Origin: JAJISG01 sp964347325
Lineage (GTDB): Archaea; Thermoplasmatota; Thermoplasmata; RBG-16-68-12; JAJISG01
NCBI GenBank assembly: GCA_964347325.1
Contig: CAYFYA010000002.1
Span: 1 to 64,000, forward strand
DNA length: 64,000 nucleotides
Direction: 5' to 3'
Part shown: one piece after another, positions 57,415 through 64,000 of the stretch
Position numbering within the stretch: the first letter of the stretch is position 1
Layout of the letters: every line of letters begins with the position of its first letter
The notes under the pieces: model-generated
Seen by the model: the letters and a program-made list of their open reading frames with translations, nothing else
Told to the model about the DNA's origin: nothing
Database searches by the model: none
Translations under genes and position numbers: made by a program

Positions 57415-58741
57415 AGCCCTCCTCGTGGAAGAGCTCCTGGGCCTTGGCGATCAGTTCGCTCTTGATCCTCTTCATCTCCCCGGGGTCAGTGATGTACGCC
57501 CACAGCTGGTAGCTCACTGTGTTTCCCTCCAGGTTCCGGGCGTAGACCTGGGGCTCAGGCTCTCCGAGGATTCCCTCGGTCCGCCTGGCGGCGTCAGTCA
57601 ACAGGCTCTCGACCTTCCAGTGGGGCACGTCGAAGCTCACGGTGACGTCCACGGTCATGGCGTAGGGCTTCGACCTGGTGAAGTTCATGATGGAGCTGGA
57701 CAGTAGTTCCCTGTTCGGGAGGTTCACCATCTCTCCCTTGAGCGTCCGAACCTTTGTGCTGATGAGGCCCACCTCCAAGATATCACACACCAGGGACTCG
57801 CCCATCTTGATCCGGTCTCCCTCGTGGAAGGGGTCGGTGTTCATGAGGCCGATCCCCGAAAGGGCGTTGCTGATGGGTTCGTAGAGGATCAGGACGGCGG
57901 TGAGGCCCACCAACACCAGGATGAGCCCGACCATGATGAGCTGGTCCGAGGAGAGTCCCGTGGAGAGGGTCATGAAGATGATCGCCAAGGAGGCCGCGCC
58001 GTACAGCATGTACTTCGTGAAGACGCGGAAAAGGTCGACTACACGGGGGGTGAACTTGCCCGTCCTGGCCTTAAAATCGTCGTAGATGGAGTCGGCGAGT
58101 CGAAGGGCGACGATCAGGAGGAACACAGTCGTGGCCAAGAGAGTGAGATAGCTTGGATTCAGAAGAGGAGCCAGAGGAGCGAATATGGCCTGGTCAATGA
58201 GGTCCCGAAGGGCCGCGTTCTCCGGCGGCAGGAGGGCAAGACCTCCGAGGACGGCTACGACGAGGCCGAGACCGTAGATGGTGTACTTGGAGATGACCTC
58301 CAGGGTTCCGAAGGAAGCGGCAGGCGCGACCTCATCGGGCTTCTCCTCCAGCTGGCCCCGTCTGTAGGACAGGTAACGACCCACAGCCCGGGCACCGATG
58401 ACAGAGCCCACGAGGGCGAAGACCACCAACAGGATAGACGGGACGTGGAGTACCAGGCCTCGGACTGGAGTTCTCATCTCCTGTATGTTCACGGCGAAGG
58501 CGACGAGAACCAGGATGGCGACGAGCCCTACCCAGGTGCCGACCAGGATCTTTCTGATGAGGTCCAGGGTTCGCCTCTCAAGGTACTTGCTCTCCTGGGC
58601 CTTCAGGTACTCGAAGAACCTGTTGACGTAGGCGATCAGATAGAGTAGCGCCACGCCGAGAAAGAAGGTGACGACAAAAGCCGGCCAGGAGGTGGCCAGA
58701 AACCCCGCCAGGTCCTGGGCGACCAGCGTGGGGGGGAGCAC
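57389..58741 (-). CDS. MscS-type mechanosensitive channel, extended transmembrane region
   Basis: A 450-residue small-conductance mechanosensitive channel family protein. The N-terminal half has about six to seven membrane spans. The pore-lining helix precedes the conserved beta domain with PFHEGDRIKMGESLVCDILE, VGLISTKVRTLKGEMVNLPN and FTRSKPYAMTVDVTVSFDVP. The C-terminal alpha-beta domain ends TKLLFLQV-like. The frame opens at ATG 58783, but a strong TATA box (58765-58770) lies inside that extension and points to leaderless GTG 58741. It should protect against osmotic downshock; a gating role for other signals cannot be excluded. Confidence 0.9.
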   Translation of the reverse strand: MLPPTLVAQDLAGFLATSWPAFVVTFFLGVALLYLIAYVNRFFEYLKAQESKYLERRTLDLIRKILVGTWVGLVAILVLVAFAVNIQEMRTPVRGLVLHVPSILLVVFALVGSVIGARAVGRYLSYRRGQLEEKPDEVAPAASFGTLEVISKYTIYGLGLVVAVLGGLALLPPENAALRDLIDQAIFAPLAPLLNPSYLTLLATTVFLLIVALRLADSIYDDFKARTGKFTPRVVDLFRVFTKYMLYGAASLAIIFMTLSTGLSSDQLIMVGLILVLVGLTAVLILYEPISNALSGIGLMNTDPFHEGDRIKMGESLVCDILEVGLISTKVRTLKGEMVNLPNRELLSSSIMNFTRSKPYAMTVDVTVSFDVPHWKVESLLTDAARRTEGILGEPEPQVYARNLEGNTVSYQLWAYITDPGEMKRIKSELIAKAQELFHEEGFKLLFLQV

Positions 58742-58764
58742 GGACGCAATCAACCGAGGGTCTC

Positions 58765-58770
58765 TATATA
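58765..58770 (-). promoter_or_regulatory. TATA box of the MscS gene
   Basis: TATATA within AATTATATAGA on the minus strand, centred 27 bp upstream of GTG 58741. Its position downstream of the first ATG of the open frame shows that this ATG is not the start. Confidence 0.7.
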
Positions 58771-58805
58771 ATTCTTTGTTCATGAGGACCGACCAGGATA
58801 ATGGG

Positions 58806-59066
58806 TCAGAGAAGGTCGACGCTCACAGTCTCGACGCTGCTGACTCCCTGGATACCCTTCACGGCCTCCTCAGAGCGGTCCAGCTCACCGCCCGTGTCGT
58901 CCATCACGACGATGGCCTCCAGGGCTACCAGTCCAAAGGCCACCGGCCTCTCAACGACCTCACGTAGGTCGTCGCCGAAGGCGTCGCGGAGGGTTTCCCC
59001 TATCCTGCCCAGGTCCGACTCCGCGTCGTCAGGCATGATCCTGAAAGTAACGGCAACTCTTGACAT
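58806..59066 (-). CDS. ef1B: Translation elongation factor 1-beta
   Basis: Guanine-nucleotide exchange factor that recharges aEF1-alpha with GTP. The 86 residues match the single ferredoxin-like domain of archaeal EF1B. It has VAVTFRIMPDDAESDLGRIG, the hydrophobic PVAFGLVALEAIVVMDD core and the helix GELDRSEEAVKGIQGVSSVE ahead of the last strand. ATG 59066 (MSRVAVTF) lies 4 bp after the stop of the zinc-finger gene upstream, an arrangement conserved widely in archaea. The pair is probably one leaderless transcript. Confidence 0.95.
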   Translation of the reverse strand: MSRVAVTFRIMPDDAESDLGRIGETLRDAFGDDLREVVERPVAFGLVALEAIVVMDDTGGELDRSEEAVKGIQGVSSVETVSVDLL

Positions 59067-59070
59067 GGGG

Positions 59071-59244
59071 TTACGGTCCCTGAAACCCGCACTCGGGACA
59101 CTGGTAGGAGACGCTCTGATCCCTACAGTGACCGCACCTCCCAACAGTAGCCTTCCCACAACTAGGGCATTTGAAGAGGACGGACCCCCTTTCAGTCAGG
59201 GGCTGGCCGCAGGAGACACAGCGGCTCTCGATCCATGCCAGCAC
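59071..59244 (-). CDS. Small two-zinc-ribbon protein (HVO_2753-like)
   Basis: A 57-residue protein made of two CxxC...CxxC knuckles: Cys9/12 with Cys26/29, and Cys37/40 with Cys49/52 (CVSCG, CPSCG, CGHC, CPECG). The same small zinc-finger gene precedes the EF1-beta gene in haloarchaea and many other Euryarchaeota. The frame opens at TTG 59256, but the TATA element TTTTAATAAG at 59264-59274 fits leaderless GTG 59244. In Haloferax the homologue affects growth and swarming or biofilm traits; the molecular role is unknown. Confidence 0.85.
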   Translation of the reverse strand: MLAWIESRCVSCGQPLTERGSVLFKCPSCGKATVGRCGHCRDQSVSYQCPECGFQGP

Positions 59245-59263
59245 AGGCCGTCCCAAGGATGGC

Positions 59264-59274
59264 CCTTATTAAAA
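59264..59274 (-). promoter_or_regulatory. TATA box of the zinc-finger/ef1B operon
   Basis: TTTTAATAAGG on the minus strand, about 26 bp upstream of GTG 59244. It settles that start as leaderless. Confidence 0.65.
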
Positions 59275-59406
59275 CCCTTGCTTGTCGCGGTTCGGATGTG
59301 TTCAGGACCCCTCCATAGACGTCGCCCCTCTTCGATATTTTCAAGGGCCTGCAGCCCGATGCTGCTCACAACCGGGACCGCTGAGGCGACCCAGCGGGAG
59401 GTCCAC

Positions 59407-60048
59407 ATGGAGCGACGTGTAACTGACTGGGACAGCTACGTTCACTACAATCCATCCAACCTCCTCGTGAGGAAGCTATTCCTCGATGCGATGTTCAAGG
59501 GCTACCAGGACCTGCTCAGACACGCCCTTTTCGTGAGACCCGTCTCGATCCTGGAACTTGGGGCCGGTACAGGCTACATCAGCCGACGCATCTCCGAGCT
59601 TCTGCCGACCCGAAGAATCACCCTGGTCGATTCTAATCCGAAGATGCTCGAAGTCTCGAAGAAGACCCTGGAGCCGACCGACTGCGAGAAGGAGTTCGTA
59701 CACTCCGACATCTTCGACCTGGACCTCGACAGGGGCTACGATGTGGTGCACAGCGCGGGCGTGGTAGAGCACTTCGGGTCCACCAGGAGGGCGGAGCTCC
59801 TGGCTCTCCATGCAGCCTTCACGCTGGAGGGGGGATACTGTATTGTCTATGCCCCGACCCCAACTCGTGCCTACCGGTTCTGGCGCGGTCTCGCCGAGGC
59901 CCTCGACCTCTGGCCCTACCACGATGAGGCACCCCTAACAGCGGGGCAGTTGGTGCGAGAGGTGCAGTCCACGGGATTGGAGGTGCTCTCGGTTAACACC
60001 TTCTGGAACATGTTTCTCACGGAGGCTGGGCTCATCGCCCGCAAGTGA
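59407..60048 (+). CDS. Class I SAM-dependent methyltransferase
   Basis: A 213-residue Rossmann-fold methyltransferase. Motif I is SILELGAGTGYISRRI, motif II is LVDSNPKMLEVSKKTL with the ribose-binding Asp, and motif post-II/III appears as FVHSDIFDLDLDRGYDVVHS and GVVEHFG. The substrate-side region has no recognised family, so the methyl acceptor may be a small molecule, lipid or protein. ATG 59407 is preceded by GGGAGGT; the in-frame ATG 59359 is an alternative leaderless start about 25 bp after GATATTTT. It is divergent from the zinc-finger/ef1B pair. Confidence 0.85.
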   Translation: MERRVTDWDSYVHYNPSNLLVRKLFLDAMFKGYQDLLRHALFVRPVSILELGAGTGYISRRISELLPTRRITLVDSNPKMLEVSKKTLEPTDCEKEFVHSDIFDLDLDRGYDVVHSAGVVEHFGSTRRAELLALHAAFTLEGGYCIVYAPTPTRAYRFWRGLAEALDLWPYHDEAPLTAGQLVREVQSTGLEVLSVNTFWNMFLTEAGLIARK

Positions 60049-60231
60049 AGCTTAACTGGACCGACCGTGGAGGGGCGAAACTTAATTATCGGAGTTGGGA
60101 TTTCAGGTCAGTCTAGGGCGCTCGAACTACCCGATATGGCAAGGCATACCGTAAGGTTTATGAATTATCTCACACTTCCGCAAGAGCTGAACCCCGCCGC
60201 CGCTGACCGTGGGCCCGTAGCTCAGCTAGGT

Positions 60232-60258
60232 TGGACGGCCCGAGGCTGGTCCCTAGAA
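60232..60258 (+). other. tRNA-Lys intron 1, D-loop (27 nt)
   Basis: Bulge GTT (60230-60232), central helix CTAG 60226-60229 with CTAG 60253-60256, bulge AAA (60257-60259), and inner intron helix GGAC 60233-60236 with GTCC 60249-60252. Cutting after the second base of each bulge gives the exact D-loop AGCTAGGTA. Confidence 0.88.
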
Positions 60259-60275
60259 AGAGCATCTGGCTTTTA

Positions 60276-60318
60276 GGCGATGATCCCGAAGGCGAGGATA
60301 GGAGGGCGTTGCGTCGAA
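60276..60318 (+). other. tRNA-Lys intron 2, anticodon loop 37/38 (43 nt)
   Basis: Inner helix GCGATG 60277-60282 with CGTTGC 60307-60312. Bulges TAG (60274-60276) and AAA (60317-60319) flank a four-position central helix in which only the two outer pairs (C-G and T-G) form. This is a relaxed bulge-helix-bulge at the canonical site. Confidence 0.88.
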
Positions 60319-60340
60319 ACCAGGTGGTCCGGGGTTCGAA

Positions 60341-60370
60341 ATTGCGTCTCTAAGGGAGGCGCAGCGAAAG
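60341..60370 (+). other. tRNA-Lys intron 3, T-loop (30 nt)
   Basis: Outer helix is the T-stem CGGGG/CCCCG. The central helix TTCG 60335-60338 pairs perfectly with CGAA 60365-60368, with bulges AAA (60339-60341) and AGT (60369-60371). The inner helix TTGCGTCTC 60342-60350 pairs with GAGGCGCAG 60356-60364. A textbook bulge-helix-bulge at an unusual place. Confidence 0.92.
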
Positions 60371-60413
60371 TCCCCGCGGGCCCGTCGGGCAGCGAGCAGC
60401 AGGAGGCTAAGCC

Positions 60414-60668
60414 ATGGCCTTCAACGTGATGGAACACGAACTGGTCCCCGAGCACTACCTCCTTTCGGATAAGGAAGCGGAGGAGGTCCTGGGTGAGCTT
60501 GGAGTGGACAAAGAGCAGCTTCCTAAGGTGAAGAGGGGAGATCCCTGTATCGAGTTTCTCGAAGAGGCCCTCGGGCAGGATATCGTCGAGGGTAGGATCA
60601 TCAAGGTCGTTCGGAGGAGCCCCACGGCGGGCGTCTTCGTCGCCTTCAGAGTCGTAGTGGAGAGGTGA
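60414..60668 (+). CDS. rpoH: DNA-directed RNA polymerase subunit H (Rpo5)
   Basis: An 84-residue archaeal Rpb5-like subunit forming part of the polymerase lower jaw. It matches the C-terminal assembly domain of eukaryotic Rpb5: HELVPEHYLLSDKEAEEVLG, LPKVKRGDPC and the basic strand segment GRIIKVVRRSPTAG ending FRVVVER. ATG 60414 has GGAGG about 8 bp upstream. It is followed after 2 bp by rpoB, the classical archaeal order rpoH-rpoB. tRNA-Lys lies just upstream on the same strand and could share the transcript. Confidence 0.97.
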   Translation: MAFNVMEHELVPEHYLLSDKEAEEVLGELGVDKEQLPKVKRGDPCIEFLEEALGQDIVEGRIIKVVRRSPTAGVFVAFRVVVER

Positions 60669-60670
60669 GC

Positions 60671-63600
60671 ATGCGCGAACTCGTCGAGTCCTTCTTCAAG
60701 GAGAGGAGCATCGTCAACCACCACATCGCTAGCTTTAACGACTTTCTGGCATCTGAGGACAACCCCAATAGCAGGATGCAGGGGATCGTGGACAGCCTTA
60801 GAGCCTCCCTGGAAGACGAAAGGCGTGGGATAATCAAGCTGGACGAGGACAGGACGGAGGGTCGGCTGGTGGAGATCCGCTTCGGTCGCCGGACCGACGA
60901 CCGAGGGAGGACCTCCGCTGAGGCTAAGCCTACGATCCACGTGAAGCTCCCAGAGGTGAAGGAGGCGAACGGGGCGTCCCACCCGCTGACGCCGCTGGAG
61001 TCCAGGTTGAGGAACCTGACCTACCAGGCTCCCCTCTACCTCGAGTTCACCATCATCGAGGACGGCATCGAGCGGGAGCCTGAGCGGGTATTCGTAGGCA
61101 ACCTACCCGTCATGGTGAAGTCGAAGAAGTGCAGGGTCTACCGTGAGAACCTGGAGGACGGTTACGACCTGACGGACGAGGAGTACTATAGGAAGCTCGC
61201 GGCGATGGGTGAGGATCCCTTCGATCCAGGCGGATACTTCATCATCGGGGGCACCGAGCGGGTTCTCATCTCCCTCGAGGACCTGGCTCCCAACCGCGTG
61301 CTGGTAGAGTTCAACGAGAGGTACGGAAGACAGCTCGAAGTCGCCAAGGTCTTCTCCCAGAAGGAGGGTTATCGCGCCCTCACCCTGGTCGAGAAGAAGA
61401 AGGACGGAGTCCTCATGGTGACCGTCCCGACGGCCTCGGGCCAGATCCCTCTAGTAATCCTGATGAAGGCCCTGGGGATGGAGAGCGACGAGGAGATCTT
61501 CAACTCCATAGCCTCCGACCCCAGGATGGGCAACATCGTCTTCGCCAACCTGGAGGAGATCCAGAACAGGAAGCTCTACCCCCCCACCGGCATATTCAGC
61601 CAGGAGGACGCCCTACTGTTCCTTGAGAAGAGGTTTGCCACGGGACAGGCGAAGGAGTATCGGGTCAAGAAGGTAGACTCGATGTTGGACCGGGCGCTGC
61701 TGCCTCACCTGGGTGACTCCAAGGACGACAGGATCAAGAAGTCCCTCTTCCTGGGCAGGATCGCCAGGACCATTCTGGAGCTCTCATACAAGATCCGCCG
61801 GGAAGACGACAAGGACCACTACGCCAACAAGCGACTGAAGCTGGCTGGAGACCTCATGGAGGACCTCTTCAGGGTGGCCTTCGCCAACCTGATTAAGGAC
61901 CTGAAGTACCAGCTGGAGCGAAGCTACGCGCGGGGGAAGGGCCTCAAGATTTCCGCCGCCATTCGACCAGACCTGCTGTCGCAGCGCCTGCTGCACGCCC
62001 TAGCAACTGGCAATTGGGTGGGTGGGCGCGCGGGAGTGTCCCAGCTTCTCGACAGGACCTCTCACATGAGCGCCATGAGCCACCTGCGCCGAGTAACCTC
62101 CCCGCTCACCAGGAGCCAGCCCCACTTCGAGGCCCGGGATCTTCACCCGACGCAGTGGGGTCGGCTCTGTCCTAACGAGACCCCAGAGGGCCAGAATTGT
62201 GGGCTGGTGAAGAACGCTGCTCTTGTGATCGATGTTTCTGAAGGATTTGATGAGAATACTGTCAAGCTGCTGTTGGCGGACCTGGGAACCAAGCAGGTAG
62301 GGGGCCAACAAACGGACCTTACCCGTGTCTACGTCAACGGAGACCTCGTTGGTCTCCATCAGGACGCCGAGAGGCTGGCCCAGGAGGTTCGGGAGAGGCG
62401 GCGGACGGGGCTGCTGAGCCACGAGGTCAACGTTCGCTTCGATCGCGGGATGAACGAGGTCATCATCAACTGTGACGAGGGACGCATGAGGAGACCTCTT
62501 CTCGTGCTCACCGACGGGAAGCCCGTGCTGAGCCGCAAGGACCTGGAGGACCTGAGAATCGGGAAGCTGCGGTGGACCGACCTCATCGACAACGGCATCG
62601 TCGAGTGGTTGGACGCGGAGGAGGAAGAGGACACCTACATCGCCGTCTACGCCTACGACGTCCCCCAGGTGTGCTCCCACTGCCGCAAGCCTCTCTCCAG
62701 GAGGGATGTCGAGTGGATCAACCTCGGGCTCACCGTCGATGTGGTCGATCTCCAGTGCCAGTTTTGCGGCGAGACCTTCGAAGTCCCGTCCCTGCTCACC
62801 AAGGAGCACACACACATGGAGGTGGACCCCTTGGTCATTCTGGGCGTCAGCTCTGGTCTCGTCCCCTATGCCGAGCATAACTCCTCGCCACGCGTCACCA
62901 TGGGTGCGGGCATGATCAAACAGTCCCTGGGTCTACCCGCCTCCAACCATAGGATTCGACCCGACACGAGGGGCCATCTGCTCCACTACCCCGAGATTCC
63001 CCTGGTCCAGACGGAGGCCATGAAGTATCTCCACTTCAACAGGCGGCCCGCGGGACAGAACTTCGTCGTGGCCGTGATGTCCTACCACGGGTGGAATATG
63101 GAGGACGCTGTGGTCATGAACAAGGCCTCCATCGAGCGGGGCCTTGGTAGGTCGACCTTCATGAGGACCTACAAGGCCGAGGAGCGTCGCTATCCCGGAG
63201 GCCAGGAGGACCACTTCGAGATTCCCAGCCCCGATGTCCGTGGAGCAAGGGCTGACCTAGCCTACGCGAGCCTGACGCCGGACGACGGCCTCATCAGTCC
63301 AGAGGTCATCGTGGACGGCGGGGACGTCCTCATAGGTAAGACTTCCCCTCCCCGCTTCCTGGAGGAAGAGACCGACTTCCTGACGCCCCAGAAACGGCGG
63401 GAGACCAGCGTCACGGTCCGCCACGGAGAGTCCGGTTGGGTCGACTCTGTCATGCTGACGGAGTCTGAGAATGGCAGCAAGCTGGCCAAGGTGAAAGTGA
63501 GGGACCTCCGAGTGCCGGAACTGGGGGATAAGTTCGCCTCCAGGCACGGTCAGAAGGGGGTCATAGGCCTCATTGCGCCGCAGGAAGACCTTCCCTTCAA

Positions 63601-64000
63601 CAAGGACGGAGTCGTTCCAGATCTGCTCATCAACCCCCACGCGATCCCCTCGAGGATGACGGTGGCCCACGTCTTGGAGATGATCGGCGGCAAGGTCGGG
63701 TCCGCAGAGGGGAGGACCGTGGACGGCACCCCCTTCAGCGGTGCGACGGAGGAAGCCCTCAGGAGTGGCCTAGTGGCGAACGGTTTCAAGAGCAACGGTA
63801 AGGAGGTGCTTTACGACGGGAAGACGGGACGAATGATTCCCGCGGAGATCTTCGTGGGAGTGATCTACTACCAGAAGCTGCACCACATGGTCTCCGGGAA
63901 GCTCCACGTTCGAAGCCGCGGTCCCGTCCAGATCCTCACGCGACAGCCGACGGAGGGCAGGTCCAGACAGGGAGGGCTAAGGTTCGGTGAGATGGAGAGA
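60671..64000 (+). CDS. rpoB: DNA-directed RNA polymerase subunit B (Rpo2), partial, unsplit
   Basis: Second-largest polymerase subunit, 1110 residues visible and continuing past the window. Conserved blocks run uninterrupted from NHHIASFNDF and FIIGGTERVLISLEDLAPNR, through RRVTSPLTRSQPHFEARDLH and HPTQWGRLCPNETPEGQNCG, to GDKFASRHGQKGVIGLIAPQ and GRSRQGGLRFGEMER. There is therefore no B'/B'' split as found in methanogens and haloarchaea. Residues about 665-705 hold an added zinc-ribbon-like insertion (Cys668, 671, 696 and 699) between the DAEEEEDTYIAVY and HTHMEVDPLVILG blocks. ATG 60671 is 2 bp after the rpoH stop. rpoA' genes should follow beyond the window. Confidence 0.98.
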   Translation, partial: MRELVESFFKERSIVNHHIASFNDFLASEDNPNSRMQGIVDSLRASLEDERRGIIKLDEDRTEGRLVEIRFGRRTDDRGRTSAEAKPTIHVKLPEVKEANGASHPLTPLESRLRNLTYQAPLYLEFTIIEDGIEREPERVFVGNLPVMVKSKKCRVYRENLEDGYDLTDEEYYRKLAAMGEDPFDPGGYFIIGGTERVLISLEDLAPNRVLVEFNERYGRQLEVAKVFSQKEGYRALTLVEKKKDGVLMVTVPTASGQIPLVILMKALGMESDEEIFNSIASDPRMGNIVFANLEEIQNRKLYPPTGIFSQEDALLFLEKRFATGQAKEYRVKKVDSMLDRALLPHLGDSKDDRIKKSLFLGRIARTILELSYKIRREDDKDHYANKRLKLAGDLMEDLFRVAFANLIKDLKYQLERSYARGKGLKISAAIRPDLLSQRLLHALATGNWVGGRAGVSQLLDRTSHMSAMSHLRRVTSPLTRSQPHFEARDLHPTQWGRLCPNETPEGQNCGLVKNAALVIDVSEGFDENTVKLLLADLGTKQVGGQQTDLTRVYVNGDLVGLHQDAERLAQEVRERRRTGLLSHEVNVRFDRGMNEVIINCDEGRMRRPLLVLTDGKPVLSRKDLEDLRIGKLRWTDLIDNGIVEWLDAEEEEDTYIAVYAYDVPQVCSHCRKPLSRRDVEWINLGLTVDVVDLQCQFCGETFEVPSLLTKEHTHMEVDPLVILGVSSGLVPYAEHNSSPRVTMGAGMIKQSLGLPASNHRIRPDTRGHLLHYPEIPLVQTEAMKYLHFNRRPAGQNFVVAVMSYHGWNMEDAVVMNKASIERGLGRSTFMRTYKAEERRYPGGQEDHFEIPSPDVRGARADLAYASLTPDDGLISPEVIVDGGDVLIGKTSPPRFLEEETDFLTPQKRRETSVTVRHGESGWVDSVMLTESENGSKLAKVKVRDLRVPELGDKFASRHGQKGVIGLIAPQEDLPFNKDGVVPDLLINPHAIPSRMTVAHVLEMIGGKVGSAEGRTVDGTPFSGATEEALRSGLVANGFKSNGKEVLYDGKTGRMIPAEIFVGVIYYQKLHHMVSGKLHVRSRGPVQILTRQPTEGRSRQGGLRFGEMER

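Larger units (their letters stand above)
60211..60384 (+). tRNA. tRNA-Lys (UUU) with three introns
   Basis: A 174-nt gene that yields a perfect 74-nt tRNA when 27, 43 and 30 nt are removed. Mature parts are acceptor GGGCCCG/CGGGCCC, D-arm GCTC-AGCTAGGTA-GAGC, anticodon arm TCTGG-CTTTTAA-CCAGG (anticodon TTT), variable TGGTC, T-arm CGGGG-TTCGAAT-CCCCG and discriminator G. The intron sites are 20/21 (D-loop), 37/38 and 59/60 (T-loop). Each lies in 3-nt bulges separated by a 4-bp helix space, with cuts after the second bulge base. D-loop and T-loop introns are non-canonical. rpoH begins 29 bp downstream. Confidence 0.95.

Noticed and set aside
60671..64000. Split rpoB'/rpoB'' as in methanogens
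   Set aside because: A single frame continues across the usual split region through to the C-terminal motifs at the window end.

Overview
The window is about 64 kb of a GC-rich archaeal chromosome and is almost wall-to-wall genes. It looks like a metagenome-assembled scaffold: it carries one 100-N gap (13773-13872) flanked by identical 55-bp sequences. Archaeal hallmarks are an archaeal ribosomal-protein block (L11, L1, L10, P1/L12), Spt5, aIF5A, aEF1-beta, RNA polymerase subunits H and B, Nop5, RtcB, archaemetzincin, the archaeosine enzyme RaSEA and three archaeal-type tRNA genes. A PolD large subunit and two tandem ftsZ genes point to a euryarchaeote-type lineage. An unsplit rpoB, a 5S rRNA gene standing alone, a Sulfolobus/Thermoplasma-type zinc-containing ferredoxin and a tricorn-factor-like M1 aminopeptidase favour Thermoplasmatota. 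This placement is an inference. No mobile element, CRISPR array or prophage was seen.

Layout. 1-5959: M1 aminopeptidase (partial), a nucleotidyltransferase, a small oxidative-stress group (ferritin-like protein, OsmC, MsrA), a shortened VOC protein and glutamine synthetase. 6146-10065: tRNA-Val, small coiled-coil proteins, MtnA, Nop5, thioredoxin. 10133-15119: acyl-CoA ligase, MFS carrier, then aIF5A (interrupted by the gap) followed by agmatinase. 15132-19179: a coiled-coil protein, a ribbon-helix-helix protein with palindromes over its promoter, and a three-gene ABC exporter. 19255-26607: RtcB with archaemetzincin, M20 peptidase with MFS carrier, zinc ferredoxin, NAD(P)HX repair enzyme, Rieske protein. 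26692-32702: a division, secretion, transcription and translation operon (ftsZ, ftsZ, secE, spt5, L11, L1, L10, L12). 32721-43515: CDF transporter, DUF5611, RaSEA, a zinc-ribbon/SAP membrane protein, a 979-residue secreted metzincin-like protein, small enzyme-fold proteins, an intron-bearing tRNA-Thr and regulators. 43457-51578: two glycosyltransferases, an aminotransferase, PolD large subunit, thioredoxin. 51702-58741: 5S rRNA, membrane pyrophosphatase, an A24 prepilin/preflagellin peptidase, an APC permease with two USP domains, MscS. 58806-64000: aEF1-beta with its zinc-finger neighbour, a methyltransferase, a tRNA-Lys with three introns, rpoH and rpoB (partial).

Gene expression signals are consistent. 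Most first genes have a TATA box centred about 26-30 bp upstream of the start codon, with no ribosome binding site, which indicates leaderless mRNAs. Internal operon genes instead have strong Shine-Dalgarno (SD) motifs and often TTG, GTG or even CTG starts. Four convergent pairs share a single CTAG as both stop codons.

The most striking feature is tRNA-Lys(UUU) at 60211-60384. It contains introns in the D-loop, the anticodon loop and the T-loop. Each is bounded by bulge-helix-bulge geometry, and removing all three leaves a perfect 74-nt tRNA. tRNA-Thr(UGU) has a 12-nt intron with similar geometry. Together they suggest an unusually permissive tRNA-splicing endonuclease for a euryarchaeote; the exon ligase RtcB is encoded in the window. 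No stretch longer than 300 bases lacks a gene. The longer intergenic stretches (5960-6145, 40264-40529, 40746-40993, 41858-42049, 60049-60210) show only promoter-like motifs and one short tandem repeat.
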